A DNA stretch of 52,464 nt, from contig JAUPWL010000002.1 in NCBI GenBank assembly GCA_030916565.1, positions 1 through 52,464 on the forward strand, given 5' to 3'. The stretch is from Patescibacteria group bacterium. Its GTDB lineage: Bacteria; Patescibacteriota; Saccharimonadia; Saccharimonadales; Saccharimonadaceae. Numbering within the stretch: position 1 is the stretch's first letter; each line of letters opens with the position of its first letter. The position numbers were made by a program, and so were the translations under genes. The notes under the pieces are model-generated. The model saw only the letters and a list, made by a program, of their open reading frames with translations, was not told the origin of the DNA and ran no database searches. This document shows positions 9,725 through 19,491 of this stretch, piece after piece.

Positions 9725-10770
9725 ACGGATTCCTTTGCTGCCTCGATTGCCTTGGTCAGGCTTGGCTGAATCGCGATGTCTTGTTGCGCCAATAACTCCA
9801 CCGCCTGTTCGTAATTTGTCCCGGCCAGGCGAACGGCGAGTGGGGGCAGATTATCAATCTGCGAACGGGCAGCGATGATTGCCTTTGCCACTTCGTCGCA
9901 CCTGGTAATACCGGCAAAAATATTAATGATAATCACCCGTACATTTGGATATTCCATCAACCGATTGAACGCAGCTAATATACTTGCCTCGTTAGCGCCG
10001 CCGCCGATATCGAGGAAGTTCGCCGGCACTAATCCGGCATCCGCAACAGCATCAACTGTCGCCATGGCCAGTCCGGCGCCATTTGCTACTGTAGCAACCG
10101 TGCCATTCGGATCGAGTGTCACGAAATTTGTCTCTGACTTCTCTGACTCGAATTCCCAATCGGGGTGACGGAATATCGCCGCATCGTCGAGTTCCATTTT
10201 GCAATCACCCGCTATCACCTGTTCGTCTGTCGTGACGACGAGGGGGTTAATCTCAATCAACAATGCATCGTTACTGATAAAACATTTATATAGATTCTCT
10301 ATCAAATCTTGCAAGGTAAAGGTTTGCTCGGGTAGGTCGAAATAATCTGCTAATTCCTGCCCGACCTTTTCCCAATTACCGTCTCCTAATTCCCAAGATT
10401 GAAACCCATCTTGGCTTTCAATCTCGACGCCGCCGTTTTTGTTCGCCATCATACTCACCTGCGCCGTTGATTTATCAATCATGATAGACAGGTAGAGTTC
10501 GCGCGAAATATCGAGCAATTGTTCGGCGAGTAGCGTGCGTGGGGTGAATCCTTTGATAGGGAGGTTGGCGATCGTGCGAACGGCAGCACTATATTCATCC
10601 TCCGTCTGAACGACCACGATACCGCCTGCTTTGCCACGGCCGCCGGTCGGTACTTGGGATTTAATAACAGCGGGCAAAAAGACCGGTTCGTTACTAGCGA
10701 TATAGGAATCTGGCACGCTGATACCTGCCCGCTGCAGGATCTGTTTTGCCTCGAATTCCAATAACTTCAT
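9721..10770 (-). CDS. sucC: Succinate--CoA ligase subunit beta (ATP-grasp)
   Basis: 349 aa; MKLLEFEAKQILQRAGISVPDS, LIEINPLVVTTDEQVIAGDCKMELDD, GGGANEASILAAFNRLMEYPNVRVIIINIFAGITRCDEVAKAI. Confidence 0.93.
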   Translation of the reverse strand: MKLLEFEAKQILQRAGISVPDSYIASNEPVFLPAVIKSQVPTGGRGKAGGIVVVQTEDEYSAAVRTIANLPIKGFTPRTLLAEQLLDISRELYLSIMIDKSTAQVSMMANKNGGVEIESQDGFQSWELGDGNWEKVGQELADYFDLPEQTFTLQDLIENLYKCFISNDALLIEINPLVVTTDEQVIAGDCKMELDDAAIFRHPDWEFESEKSETNFVTLDPNGTVATVANGAGLAMATVDAVADAGLVPANFLDIGGGANEASILAAFNRLMEYPNVRVIIINIFAGITRCDEVAKAIIAARSQIDNLPPLAVRLAGTNYEQAVELLAQQDIAIQPSLTKAIEAAKESV

Positions 10771-10785
10771 GTATCTACTATATAC

Positions 10786-11931
10786 CTATGGTATTTGTGT
10801 TGTAGAACGATTACGCAGCAATTTCTTGCCATAATCAGTTACATGGCCGCGATAATACGCTGCAACGTAGATGATCCCCAGGACTGCCGTTGTGACGATT
10901 GTATTGCGTACAATGGTCGTCCCGGCTGGAGGAATAAAATACAAATCAATGATGAACAGGACGACCGCGTGAAAACTATACACAAACAGCGACTGCCGCC
11001 CGAATACTTCTAACACTCCATAGGTTTTTTTGGATATAGCTTGTTCGTAATAGCGGAACAACATATAGAGTGTGACGAACCACAAGATCCCCACCGCGAT
11101 ACGGGCAGGTGCCAAATGTGTTTTGTCGAAATACGAAATAGCCTGATCGTGTAGCTGCATTGCGGGTGCATACCACGACAAAACCATTGGAATGATCAGG
11201 AATAAGGTGACTGAGAATATATATGTCGCGAGACCACTCATCAATACGCCACGAAATACAACTCGCTGTCTGTCTTTGCTGAGGCTTTTAAACAATGCTT
11301 CGATGTGCGGCAGGTAAAATCCTAATATGATGCCAAAGAAAAATACGATTTGCCACGCTGAAAACGGCAAGAAGAACGCTGTTTCGCGCAAAAAGAACCA
11401 GATTAGGAAGCTACCGAGCGCGACTATCCAGGCGCGACCCTTGGCGATTAACCAGACGGCAAACGGTGCAAATAGCATGAACATCGCATACCGGTTCAGG
11501 AATTCCGCCCAGCCGAACGAATAGCGGAGCGTGAATGTATTGAGTAGGAATCGCCACGCCTCACGGTCGTAAATAGTCAGATAAGTCTGACTATCAGGAG
11601 TAGAAACGGCCCAAGCGGTATAAAAGATCGTAAAGAACGTTGCCAGAAACCATAGTAGGCCAGCACGTTTCCAGATTTTGATAAATACTTTTTTGGTATC
11701 TTTCAGTACGCGCGGTCCGTATAGATACCCGACCAGTATGCCCGATATAGCAAAGAACCCTTCGGCGGCAGATGCAGGCAGTTGGTTTCCGCCACTGATA
11801 AAAGTATAGATTGATGGATGCCAAGCAATGTGTGCGGCAATAATTTCAACCAGAAACGTACCGCGCAACAAATCCAGCGCCAATATACGCTCGCGGTTAA
11901 CCTTCGCTTTTCCCCATTTCCTCCAAAACAC
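10786..11931 (-). CDS. Membrane-bound acyltransferase (OpgC/acyltransferase 3-like)
   Basis: 381 aa; LALDLLRGTFLVEIIAAHIAWHPSIYTF...SAAEGFFAISGILVGYLYG; ~10 hydrophobic segments. Confidence 0.75.
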   Translation of the reverse strand: MFWRKWGKAKVNRERILALDLLRGTFLVEIIAAHIAWHPSIYTFISGGNQLPASAAEGFFAISGILVGYLYGPRVLKDTKKVFIKIWKRAGLLWFLATFFTIFYTAWAVSTPDSQTYLTIYDREAWRFLLNTFTLRYSFGWAEFLNRYAMFMLFAPFAVWLIAKGRAWIVALGSFLIWFFLRETAFFLPFSAWQIVFFFGIILGFYLPHIEALFKSLSKDRQRVVFRGVLMSGLATYIFSVTLFLIIPMVLSWYAPAMQLHDQAISYFDKTHLAPARIAVGILWFVTLYMLFRYYEQAISKKTYGVLEVFGRQSLFVYSFHAVVLFIIDLYFIPPAGTTIVRNTIVTTAVLGIIYVAAYYRGHVTDYGKKLLRNRSTTQIP

Positions 11932-11980
11932 TTGCGTCCATTATACAACCACGCCTTATATTTGACGATAATTCTAACAG

Positions 11981-13114
11981 TTATTTCAACAACTGTTTTG
12001 CTTTAGACAAAATCGCCTCAATGCTTGTGTCCCATGAAAAACTTTCGGCATGTTTGCGCATTGTTTCGGCGGTGTATGGATATTTTGTTAATGCCTGTTG
12101 TATGGCGCTCGATAGTCTTGTTGAATCGCCGGGCTGCGCGTATAGCACAGCGTCACCGCCTGTTTCGTGCAGTACGGGAATGTCGGCTGCAACAACAGGG
12201 CACCCGCTATACATAGCCTCTAGTATAGGAATACCAAAGCCTTCGTAAGACGAGGGAAAAACAAATAACGATGCTGCACGATATAGCGCTGGTCGGTCTA
12301 CGGCGTCAACATAGCCTATATGGACAATGTCTGCGCCTTCGGCGACTGCGATGTCGAGAGCCTGTTGTGTCTCATGAGCATTCCATCCCTTGCCACCGGC
12401 GAGAACGAGACGGTATTCCGCGCGCATACTACTAGGTAGCCGCGTATAAGCTTCAATAAGAGTTTTGAGATTTTTGCGAGGTTCAAAATTACCCAGGAAA
12501 AATATATATTTTTTCGTTCCGATATCGTATTTTTTGCGGACAGCAGTAATACTGGACTGGCTAACATCTGCCTTAAACATATCATCTGGCGGAACATGAG
12601 TGACTATAACTTTACTCGGATCTACACCAAACTCCTGTACGATCTCTTGTTTGACGGCGTTGGACACCGTCAGGACGATATCGGCTGACTTGACAGTGTG
12701 TGGAACGACCCGCCGTAAGTGTGCTAGGTTTTTTGATTCTACATATTCTGGATAGTAGATATAGGTCAGGTCATGGACAGTTGTTGCAGTTAACTTGGAA
12801 TTGGCAGTTGGCCATGATGCAAAATTTGGAAAAATAGTCAGATCGACCTGTGGCAGAAAAGTATCGAACGCCAGAGCTTTTCGGTGACTTTGCAGTTTGG
12901 CATAAACACGCAGGGGAATCTGGCGATTTTCTTCAACGGTAACGGAAAGATTGGAAAAGTCCGGGCGTGGCTGGCGGCCAAGAAAATTGAAATAATGCGC
13001 ATGAACTTCGGTGTCTTTTGTCTTGCTTAACTCTTCAGTCAACAAGCGGGTATACGAAGCGATACCAGACTGATGTTTGGACGCAAGACTGCTAACCTCT
13101 ATTCTAACTTTCAC
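11981..13114 (-). CDS. Glycosyltransferase family 4
   Basis: 377 aa; YIFFLGNFEPRKNLKTLIEAY...FPSSYEGFGIPILEAMYSGCPVVAADIPVLHETGGDAVLY. Confidence 0.93.
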   Translation of the reverse strand: MKVRIEVSSLASKHQSGIASYTRLLTEELSKTKDTEVHAHYFNFLGRQPRPDFSNLSVTVEENRQIPLRVYAKLQSHRKALAFDTFLPQVDLTIFPNFASWPTANSKLTATTVHDLTYIYYPEYVESKNLAHLRRVVPHTVKSADIVLTVSNAVKQEIVQEFGVDPSKVIVTHVPPDDMFKADVSQSSITAVRKKYDIGTKKYIFFLGNFEPRKNLKTLIEAYTRLPSSMRAEYRLVLAGGKGWNAHETQQALDIAVAEGADIVHIGYVDAVDRPALYRAASLFVFPSSYEGFGIPILEAMYSGCPVVAADIPVLHETGGDAVLYAQPGDSTRLSSAIQQALTKYPYTAETMRKHAESFSWDTSIEAILSKAKQLLK

Positions 13115-13315
13115 TAGCTTTTATAATAGCGCATAAAGGTGTTCTCGATAATTGTTTCAAAATTAAACTTACTCACATATTCTTTGCGAGCGTTCCGCAA
13201 CTGGGTATCGCGCAGTTTTTTATCACCATGTAATTTTGTCATCGCATGGTACAAGCCCTCAATACTATTGACATTATTGAAAAGGCATTGTCTTATGACC
13301 ATGAATGATTTCTGG
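13114..13315 (-). pseudogene. Residual C-terminal fragment of a glycosyltransferase family 4 gene
   Basis: NNVNSIEGLYHAMTKLHGDKKLRDTQLRNARKEYVSKFNFETIIENTFMRYYKS* aligns with the C-terminus of the neighbouring intact GT (KDIDSLYKAMDRLYKDVRLQQSLGKAARQRFLDKFNFSEIIKRDYLPLI). Confidence 0.7.
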
Positions 13316-13321
13316 CTTTTG

Positions 13322-14455
13322 TCACAAGGAATTTTGAATAAGGGGCAGATAATCTCTCTTGATAATTTCGCTAAAATTAAACTTATCAAGAAATCTTTGA
13401 CGAGCAGCTTTACCTAGCGACTGTTGCAGACGAACATCTTTATATAAACGATCCATGGCCTTATATAACGAATCTATATCTTTAACAGGAACCAGTATCC
13501 CACTTTTGCTGTCGCTGATGATTTCGGGTATTCCTCCAACATCCGTAGCAATTATTGCCAAACCCTCCATGCAGGCCTCAACGACAGCAACACCAAAGGC
13601 TTCATGGTGAGTTGGTAGTATAAATATTCTTGATTTTTCTAAGAATTTGAGAGGGTTAGACTGATGTCCATAAAAAGTAATCCCGGGTATGCCGCGGGCT
13701 TGTTGTTTGAACTTTTCTCGCTCTGGCCCATCCCCAACGATTGCTAGTGTGGCACTAGGATGTTTCTTGACAACACGAGAAAATGCCTCAATAAGTTCAC
13801 CGACACCCTTATCTGTAACGAGGCGTGCCGTACTTATAAAGTCGATAGTTTTTTTAGACGTATTGTACGTATCAAACATACCGTTATGTATGAGTTTAAG
13901 TTTTTTGATGACTAGACTACCTGGTACCTCGCTAGATATTAACCGTACTTCACTTTTACTTGCCACAACAATATAGCTGACGATATGCGAAGCAAGGTAG
14001 ACTAGTTTACCAACCGGATTCTTATACCAAAGGTTGTGGTTCATCCAGATTGCCTTCAGGTCACCATGATCAATCCAGAACACCTTAATATTGAGAACTC
14101 GCGCAGCGAACGTTCCGGCAATGAAATCATCCTTGCTTTGCAAAGAAACAACCGACGGCCTTAAACTTATAAATAATCTCATGTAGTAAAAAAACAAAAC
14201 GACCTGCCACAATATATATATTGGGACTAGTGCTGCTCGCCACCCGCTCCAGTTTTGTTGTGGCCACCACCAGGATTTGATATAGCTTACGTTTTGTTGC
14301 TTGGCAAAATGTAATAATTTTTTTGATCCACTAAGAATAATTGTCTCAAAACCATACCTTTTTAATTCTCGAGAAATAAAGACAGGCATACGTTCAGCAC
14401 CACCAAAATCAGCTTTAGCAGCATTACGAATGAGTATGATTTTATTTTGGGACAT
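13322..14455 (-). CDS. Glycosyltransferase family 4
   Basis: 377 aa; ISTARLVTDKGVGELIEAFSRVV...LPTHHEAFGVAVVEACMEGLAIIATDVGGIPEII. Confidence 0.93.
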   Translation of the reverse strand: MSQNKIILIRNAAKADFGGAERMPVFISRELKRYGFETIILSGSKKLLHFAKQQNVSYIKSWWWPQQNWSGWRAALVPIYILWQVVLFFYYMRLFISLRPSVVSLQSKDDFIAGTFAARVLNIKVFWIDHGDLKAIWMNHNLWYKNPVGKLVYLASHIVSYIVVASKSEVRLISSEVPGSLVIKKLKLIHNGMFDTYNTSKKTIDFISTARLVTDKGVGELIEAFSRVVKKHPSATLAIVGDGPEREKFKQQARGIPGITFYGHQSNPLKFLEKSRIFILPTHHEAFGVAVVEACMEGLAIIATDVGGIPEIISDSKSGILVPVKDIDSLYKAMDRLYKDVRLQQSLGKAARQRFLDKFNFSEIIKRDYLPLIQNSL

Positions 14456-14483
14456 TACCTATGAGTATACAGTAAGTGTTTGC

Positions 14484-14489
14484 TATAAT
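14484..14489 (+). promoter_or_regulatory. Extended -10 promoter for ABC exporter operon
   Basis: TGC-TATAAT located 12 bp before ATG at 14501 in a 45-bp divergent intergenic region. Confidence 0.5.
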
Positions 14490-14500
14490 ATCTTCTAGCA

Positions 14501-15301
14501 ATGCGTTATCTTACTACAAAAAATCGTGCCATTTTGAGAGAGATGGTGGTAGCCGATTTCAAAGTGCGATACCAGGAATCGGTGCTTGGATACCTATGGT
14601 CTCTTTTGAAACCGCTTTTCATGTTCGCAATATTATTTGTACTTTTTACGTACATTATTCCTATTAGCAAAGGACATGAACATTACGGCATCATGCTGCT
14701 TACAGGTATAGTCATGTGGAACTTTTTCAGCGAAACTACCACGATGGGTGCTAATTCTGTTGTAAATAACGGTGATTTATTGCGAAAAATCAGCATTCCG
14801 CGATATCTTATGGTTCTCACTAGCTCTATGTCAGCCCTTATAAACCTAGCCATTAACTCATTAGTCATCATTGTATTTGCAGTAGTTAGCGGAGTCCATC
14901 CTACGCTCGAGTGGATACTCGTAATACCTATATTCGTCGAACTTTTCGTATTTTCTCTTGGTATCGCATTTTTGCTCGCAGCGCTTACTGTTAAGTTTCG
15001 CGACATAACCTACATTTGGGAAATATTCCTTCAAGGTGGATTCTATGCAAGTGTGATTATCTTTCCTATAACAATGGTTCCAGAGTCTGTGCGCGATTAC
15101 TTTTATATTAACCCAATAGTGCAAATGGTGCAGGATGCGCGTAATTTTATTCTTGGCAGTAGCGCGGGAGTTGAGACGCTATGGGTAGATGTCGATTCTA
15201 TATGGTTAACGATAGCACCATTTGCCGTTATACTGTTTTTTGCCGTGCTTGGAGCCTGGTATTTTAAGAGACGATCACCTTATTTTGCGGAGGATGTTTA
15301 A
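14501..15301 (+). CDS. ABC-2 type polysaccharide export permease (Wzm/TagG-like)
   Basis: 266 aa; LREMVVADFKVRYQESVLGYLWSLLKPLFMFAILFVLF typical of Wzm/TagG; six hydrophobic segments. Confidence 0.92.
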   Translation: MRYLTTKNRAILREMVVADFKVRYQESVLGYLWSLLKPLFMFAILFVLFTYIIPISKGHEHYGIMLLTGIVMWNFFSETTTMGANSVVNNGDLLRKISIPRYLMVLTSSMSALINLAINSLVIIVFAVVSGVHPTLEWILVIPIFVELFVFSLGIAFLLAALTVKFRDITYIWEIFLQGGFYASVIIFPITMVPESVRDYFYINPIVQMVQDARNFILGSSAGVETLWVDVDSIWLTIAPFAVILFFAVLGAWYFKRRSPYFAEDV

Positions 15302-15304
15302 TCT

Positions 15305-16456
15305 ATGACTAATTCAATACCAGAACCGGCTATCGAGGTTATAGGCATCCATAAAGAGTTTGTTTTGCCCCAGAGCAGAACGACCTCACTTAAGCAGGCG
15401 GCGGTTAACATAGTTCGTGAGAACAAGAAGACAACCCAAAAAGTACTCAATGACGTAAGCTTCACGATAAATAAAGGTGAATTCTTCGGTATTGTCGGGC
15501 GCAACGGTAGCGGCAAGAGTACATTGCTGAAAATGCTAGCAGGAGTCTACACACCTACAAAGGGTGAGATTAAGTTGCATGGTGGGCTAACACCGTTTAT
15601 TGAACTTGGCGTTGGATTTAACCCTGAACTTTCTGGTCGCGATAACGTATATCTCAACGGAGCACTGCTTGGTTATACGCATAAACAAATGGACACTATG
15701 TACGAAGAGATTGTTGAATTTGCCGAGCTAGGTCCGTTCATGGACCAAAAGCTGAAGAACTATTCTAGTGGTATGCAAGTTCGATTAGCTTTTTCGATTG
15801 CCATTAAGGCAAAGAATGACATTCTGATATTTGACGAAGTATTAGCTGTTGGTGACGAGGCGTTCCAAAGAAAATGCATGGAAGTCTTTAGGCAATATCG
15901 TAAAAACAAGCAGACGGTCATATTAGTAACCCACAGTATGGATAGTGTGAATGCATTATGTACAAGAGCGCTCATGCTGGAAGATGGAAAGATTAAACAT
16001 ATCGGTGAAGTCGATGATATCGCAAGACTATATACCGAAAGTAATATACGTAGTGGTGAATCTAAGCCGAAGGATGAAGTTGAAAGCGAGCACTCTAAGG
16101 GTATAAATGTTCAAGGGTTGAAATCCCTCTACAGTAAGAATGACTACATGGAACTATCTATAGGATGGCCAGAGAGAGATGATATACACGGAATCGGAGT
16201 CTCTATATCTAACATAAATGATATTTATGTCTTTGGAAGTAATTCCGGAACTACAAAGTTGAAAAATAAGAAGGTTAAATACAGGGTAAGACTTAACCTT
16301 ATACCTGGCGAGTATAAGATTAATATGGCCACATACAATGAAAAGGGTGAAATTAGCGGTTTGATACAAGATGTCGAGAGATTTAATATACGCAACGACT
16401 ACGACACAACGGTAGGCGGAGTGACCATTCTGGATCACGAATATATTACATCATGA
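15305..16456 (+). CDS. ABC polysaccharide export ATPase with C-terminal Wzt-like domain
   Basis: 383 aa; GIVGRNGSGKSTLLKMLAGVYTPTKGEI, YSSGMQVRLAFSIAI, DEVLAVGD; ~130 aa beta-rich C-terminal extension. Confidence 0.92.
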   Translation: MTNSIPEPAIEVIGIHKEFVLPQSRTTSLKQAAVNIVRENKKTTQKVLNDVSFTINKGEFFGIVGRNGSGKSTLLKMLAGVYTPTKGEIKLHGGLTPFIELGVGFNPELSGRDNVYLNGALLGYTHKQMDTMYEEIVEFAELGPFMDQKLKNYSSGMQVRLAFSIAIKAKNDILIFDEVLAVGDEAFQRKCMEVFRQYRKNKQTVILVTHSMDSVNALCTRALMLEDGKIKHIGEVDDIARLYTESNIRSGESKPKDEVESEHSKGINVQGLKSLYSKNDYMELSIGWPERDDIHGIGVSISNINDIYVFGSNSGTTKLKNKKVKYRVRLNLIPGEYKINMATYNEKGEISGLIQDVERFNIRNDYDTTVGGVTILDHEYITS

Positions 16457-16519
16457 GTTAATAAGTTTTAGTAGAAAAAGCGTATAATTGTAGACAGTTA
16501 AGTCTATACATAAGATGGA

Positions 16520-17527
16520 GTGATTATGTTTAAAGAAAAAGTTTTACTTATTACTGGTGGTACCGGATCATTCGGCAACGAAGTACTAAAAGGCTTCCTA
16601 GATACGGACATTAAAGAAATTCGTATATTTTCTCGTGATGAAAAAAAGCAAGACGATATGCGAAAGCGATACAATAGTGAGAAGTTGAAATTTTATATCG
16701 GCGACGTAAGAGACATCTCAACGTTAGATGTAGCTATGAAGGGCGTCGACTATATATTCCATGCTGCAGCATTAAAGCAAGTTCCTTCATGCGAATTCTT
16801 TCCACTAGAAGCAGTGAAGACTAATGTTATAGGTACAGATAACGTACTGACTAGTGCAATTAAAAATGGTGTAAAAAAGATTATATGCCTTAGTACCGAT
16901 AAAGCGGCATATCCAATCAACGCTATGGGTATCAGCAAGGCTATGATGGAGAAGATTATTGTTGCAAAAGCACGGCAGCTAGGAAATGACAGTGATACAA
17001 CTATATGTCTGACCAGATATGGCAATGTCATGGGTTCACGAGGATCGGTCATACCTCTTTTCTATAAGCTTATAGATGAAGGCAAACCTTTAACAATTAC
17101 AGACCCGCACATGACTCGTTACATGATGACACTCGCCGATGCAGTAGACCTGGTAAAGTTTGCCTTCGAACATGGAAATCAAGGTGATTTATTCGTCCAA
17201 AAAGCACCAGCTACGGAAATTGGAGTGCTCGCTGAAGCGGTCAAACAACAAAAGGGATCAAACGCAGAAACGGTAATTATAGGAACAAGGCACGGCGAAA
17301 AAGCACACGAAGTGCTTGTGACCCGTGAAGAGATGTCAAAAGCAGAAGATATGGATGAGTTCTTTAGGATACCTATGGACAATCGTGACATGAACTACGG
17401 CAACTTCTATGGAAATGCCGACGGAAAAGTTATTGAGTATGAGGAGTATAGCTCGGACAAGACGAGGCGTATCGGCGTCGAAGAGACGATAGAACTTCTC
17501 GAGAAGATGGGCGCTATAGAAGGATGA
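16520..17527 (+). CDS. NAD-dependent UDP-GlcNAc 4,6-dehydratase/5-epimerase (CapE/FnlA/WbjB family)
   Basis: 335 aa; LLITGGTGSFGNEVLKGFLDTDIKEIRIFSRDEKKQDDMR, DYIFHAAALKQVPSCEFFPLEAVKTNV. Confidence 0.9.
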   Translation: MIMFKEKVLLITGGTGSFGNEVLKGFLDTDIKEIRIFSRDEKKQDDMRKRYNSEKLKFYIGDVRDISTLDVAMKGVDYIFHAAALKQVPSCEFFPLEAVKTNVIGTDNVLTSAIKNGVKKIICLSTDKAAYPINAMGISKAMMEKIIVAKARQLGNDSDTTICLTRYGNVMGSRGSVIPLFYKLIDEGKPLTITDPHMTRYMMTLADAVDLVKFAFEHGNQGDLFVQKAPATEIGVLAEAVKQQKGSNAETVIIGTRHGEKAHEVLVTREEMSKAEDMDEFFRIPMDNRDMNYGNFYGNADGKVIEYEEYSSDKTRRIGVEETIELLEKMGAIEG

Positions 17528-18378
17528 ACATTTTAGTACTTGGTTCGCATGGAATGCTTGGCCACGTAGTGAAACTTTATTTCCAGAAAAAAGGTCATAC
17601 GGTCAAGGGTACGTCGAGAAACGGGGGCGATGATAACTATAGCTACGACGCAACGAAAAATATAAGCGACCTAGCACATTTCGTTGATGATTTTAAACCT
17701 GAAGTGATCATAAATTGTGTCGGTGTCCTTAATAAGGTGGCGGAAGAAAATAAACCCCTTGCTGTCACCGTAAATAGCTATCTACCTCACTATGTTGATG
17801 AGTTGTGCCGTGAAAAAGACATAAAGTTTATACATGTCTCTACTGACTGTGTCTTTGAAGGAAAAGGCGACGGCGGTTATACAGAATCAAGCCATAGAGA
17901 CGCAACTAGCTTTTATGGTCGGTCCAAGGCACTAGGTGAAATAGAGAATGACAGTAACGTTACTCTACGGACATCTATCGTTGGGCCTGATTCGAACGCC
18001 AACGGTACAGGTCTATTCCAGTGGTTTATGAATCAGCAAGAACGAACGGGCGGATTCGATAAAGTTATCTGGACTGGTGTTACAACGATTGAACTAGCAA
18101 AAGCCATAGAGAAGGCTATCGATAATAATCTGTCAGGTATTCGACATGTCGTGAACAATCAGACAATCGATAAATATAGTCTATTGTCTCTATTTAAAAA
18201 GCATTTTAATAAAGAAATTGAGATAGAGAAAAAAAGCGACTACGTTAGCAATAAGAGTTTGATTCGGGTAACCGACTTTGACTTTAATGTGCCGGACTAC
18301 GACGCCATGATAAAAGAAATGAGTGAATGGGTTAGTGAAAATAAGGATCTTTATTCGGAAAGCCAGAGGGTTGCATAG
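17524..18378 (+). CDS. RmlD-like SDR sugar-nucleotide reductase
   Basis: 284 aa; MNILVLGSHGMLGHVVKLYF...VINCVGVLNKVAEENKPLAVTVNSYLPHYV...FIHVSTDCVFEGKGDGGYTE; no cupin extension. Confidence 0.87.
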   Translation: MNILVLGSHGMLGHVVKLYFQKKGHTVKGTSRNGGDDNYSYDATKNISDLAHFVDDFKPEVIINCVGVLNKVAEENKPLAVTVNSYLPHYVDELCREKDIKFIHVSTDCVFEGKGDGGYTESSHRDATSFYGRSKALGEIENDSNVTLRTSIVGPDSNANGTGLFQWFMNQQERTGGFDKVIWTGVTTIELAKAIEKAIDNNLSGIRHVVNNQTIDKYSLLSLFKKHFNKEIEIEKKSDYVSNKSLIRVTDFDFNVPDYDAMIKEMSEWVSENKDLYSESQRVA

Positions 18379-19485
18379 ATGAAAGTAATGACAATAGTTG
18401 GAACGCGCCCAGAGATAATCAAACTATCAGCAGTAATTCCAGAGCTGGATAAATTTACGGAACACATACTTGTACATACTGGTCAGAACTATGATTACGA
18501 GCTAAATGAAATTTTTTTTGATGGCATGGGTATACGCAAGCCGGATATATTTATGAACGCAGCAGGTAAAGATGCTGCAGAGACTATAGGTAATGTAATC
18601 ATTAAGTCTGACGAGCTATTTAAAGAACACGAGCCAGACGCAGTGTTGCTATATGGCGATACAAACTCTTGTCTCGCGGTAATATCGGCCAAGCGCAACA
18701 AGATACCAGTATTTCACATGGAGGCTGGCAACAGGTGCTTTGACCAGAGGGTTCCCGAGGAATTGAATCGTAAAGTAGTAGACCATTTGAGTGATATTAA
18801 CATGACGATTACTGAACATGCGCGTCGTTATCTTGTTGCAGAGGGTATTCCGGCAGAGACGGTCATCAAAATCGGCTCAAATATGAAAGAAGTCCTCGCA
18901 AATAATAAGCAGAAGATCGACGAGAGCCGAGCACTTGAGGATCTTGGCCTAAACAAAGGTGAATATTTCTTACTTAGTGTTCATCGTGAAGAGAATGTTG
19001 ATAATGAAAAGAATTTTAAAGATCTCGTAGATTCACTTAGTACTATCTGTGAAACGTATAAGTTTCCAATTATTTTTTCAGCACATCCGCGAACCCAAAA
19101 ACTCATAGAAAAAAACGGTATCCAACTCCACGAACTTGTCAGGACAATGAAACCACTCGGTTTTGCTGACTATGTTCATCTGCAGCAAAATGCACATTGT
19201 GTTATATCAGACAGCGGGACAATTACAGAGGAATCATCGCTACTTGGCTTTCCAGCTATTACTGTCCGACAAGCGCACGAACGCCCGGAAGGCATGGATG
19301 AAGGTGTACTTATTATGACTGGTCTCGACAAAGAAACCGTACTTGATTCGATCAAGGTTGTTACTTCACGGCGTATGCCGATTGTAAAAGACTATGATTC
19401 TGATAGTGTGGCACAGAAAGTTGTCAGAATAATAATGAGCTATACAGGATATGTTAATAGGACTGTTTGGAAAATGGGAGTTTAA
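18379..19485 (+). CDS. UDP-N-acetylglucosamine 2-epimerase family (WecB/WbjD-like)
   Basis: 368 aa; MKVMTIVGTRPEIIKLSAVIPELDK, LLYGDTNSCLAVISAKRNKIPVFHMEAGNRCFDQRVPEE, DSGTITEESSLLGFPAITVRQAHERPEG. Confidence 0.92.
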   Translation: MKVMTIVGTRPEIIKLSAVIPELDKFTEHILVHTGQNYDYELNEIFFDGMGIRKPDIFMNAAGKDAAETIGNVIIKSDELFKEHEPDAVLLYGDTNSCLAVISAKRNKIPVFHMEAGNRCFDQRVPEELNRKVVDHLSDINMTITEHARRYLVAEGIPAETVIKIGSNMKEVLANNKQKIDESRALEDLGLNKGEYFLLSVHREENVDNEKNFKDLVDSLSTICETYKFPIIFSAHPRTQKLIEKNGIQLHELVRTMKPLGFADYVHLQQNAHCVISDSGTITEESSLLGFPAITVRQAHERPEGMDEGVLIMTGLDKETVLDSIKVVTSRRMPIVKDYDSDSVAQKVVRIIMSYTGYVNRTVWKMGV

Positions 19486-19491
19486 GTACAT

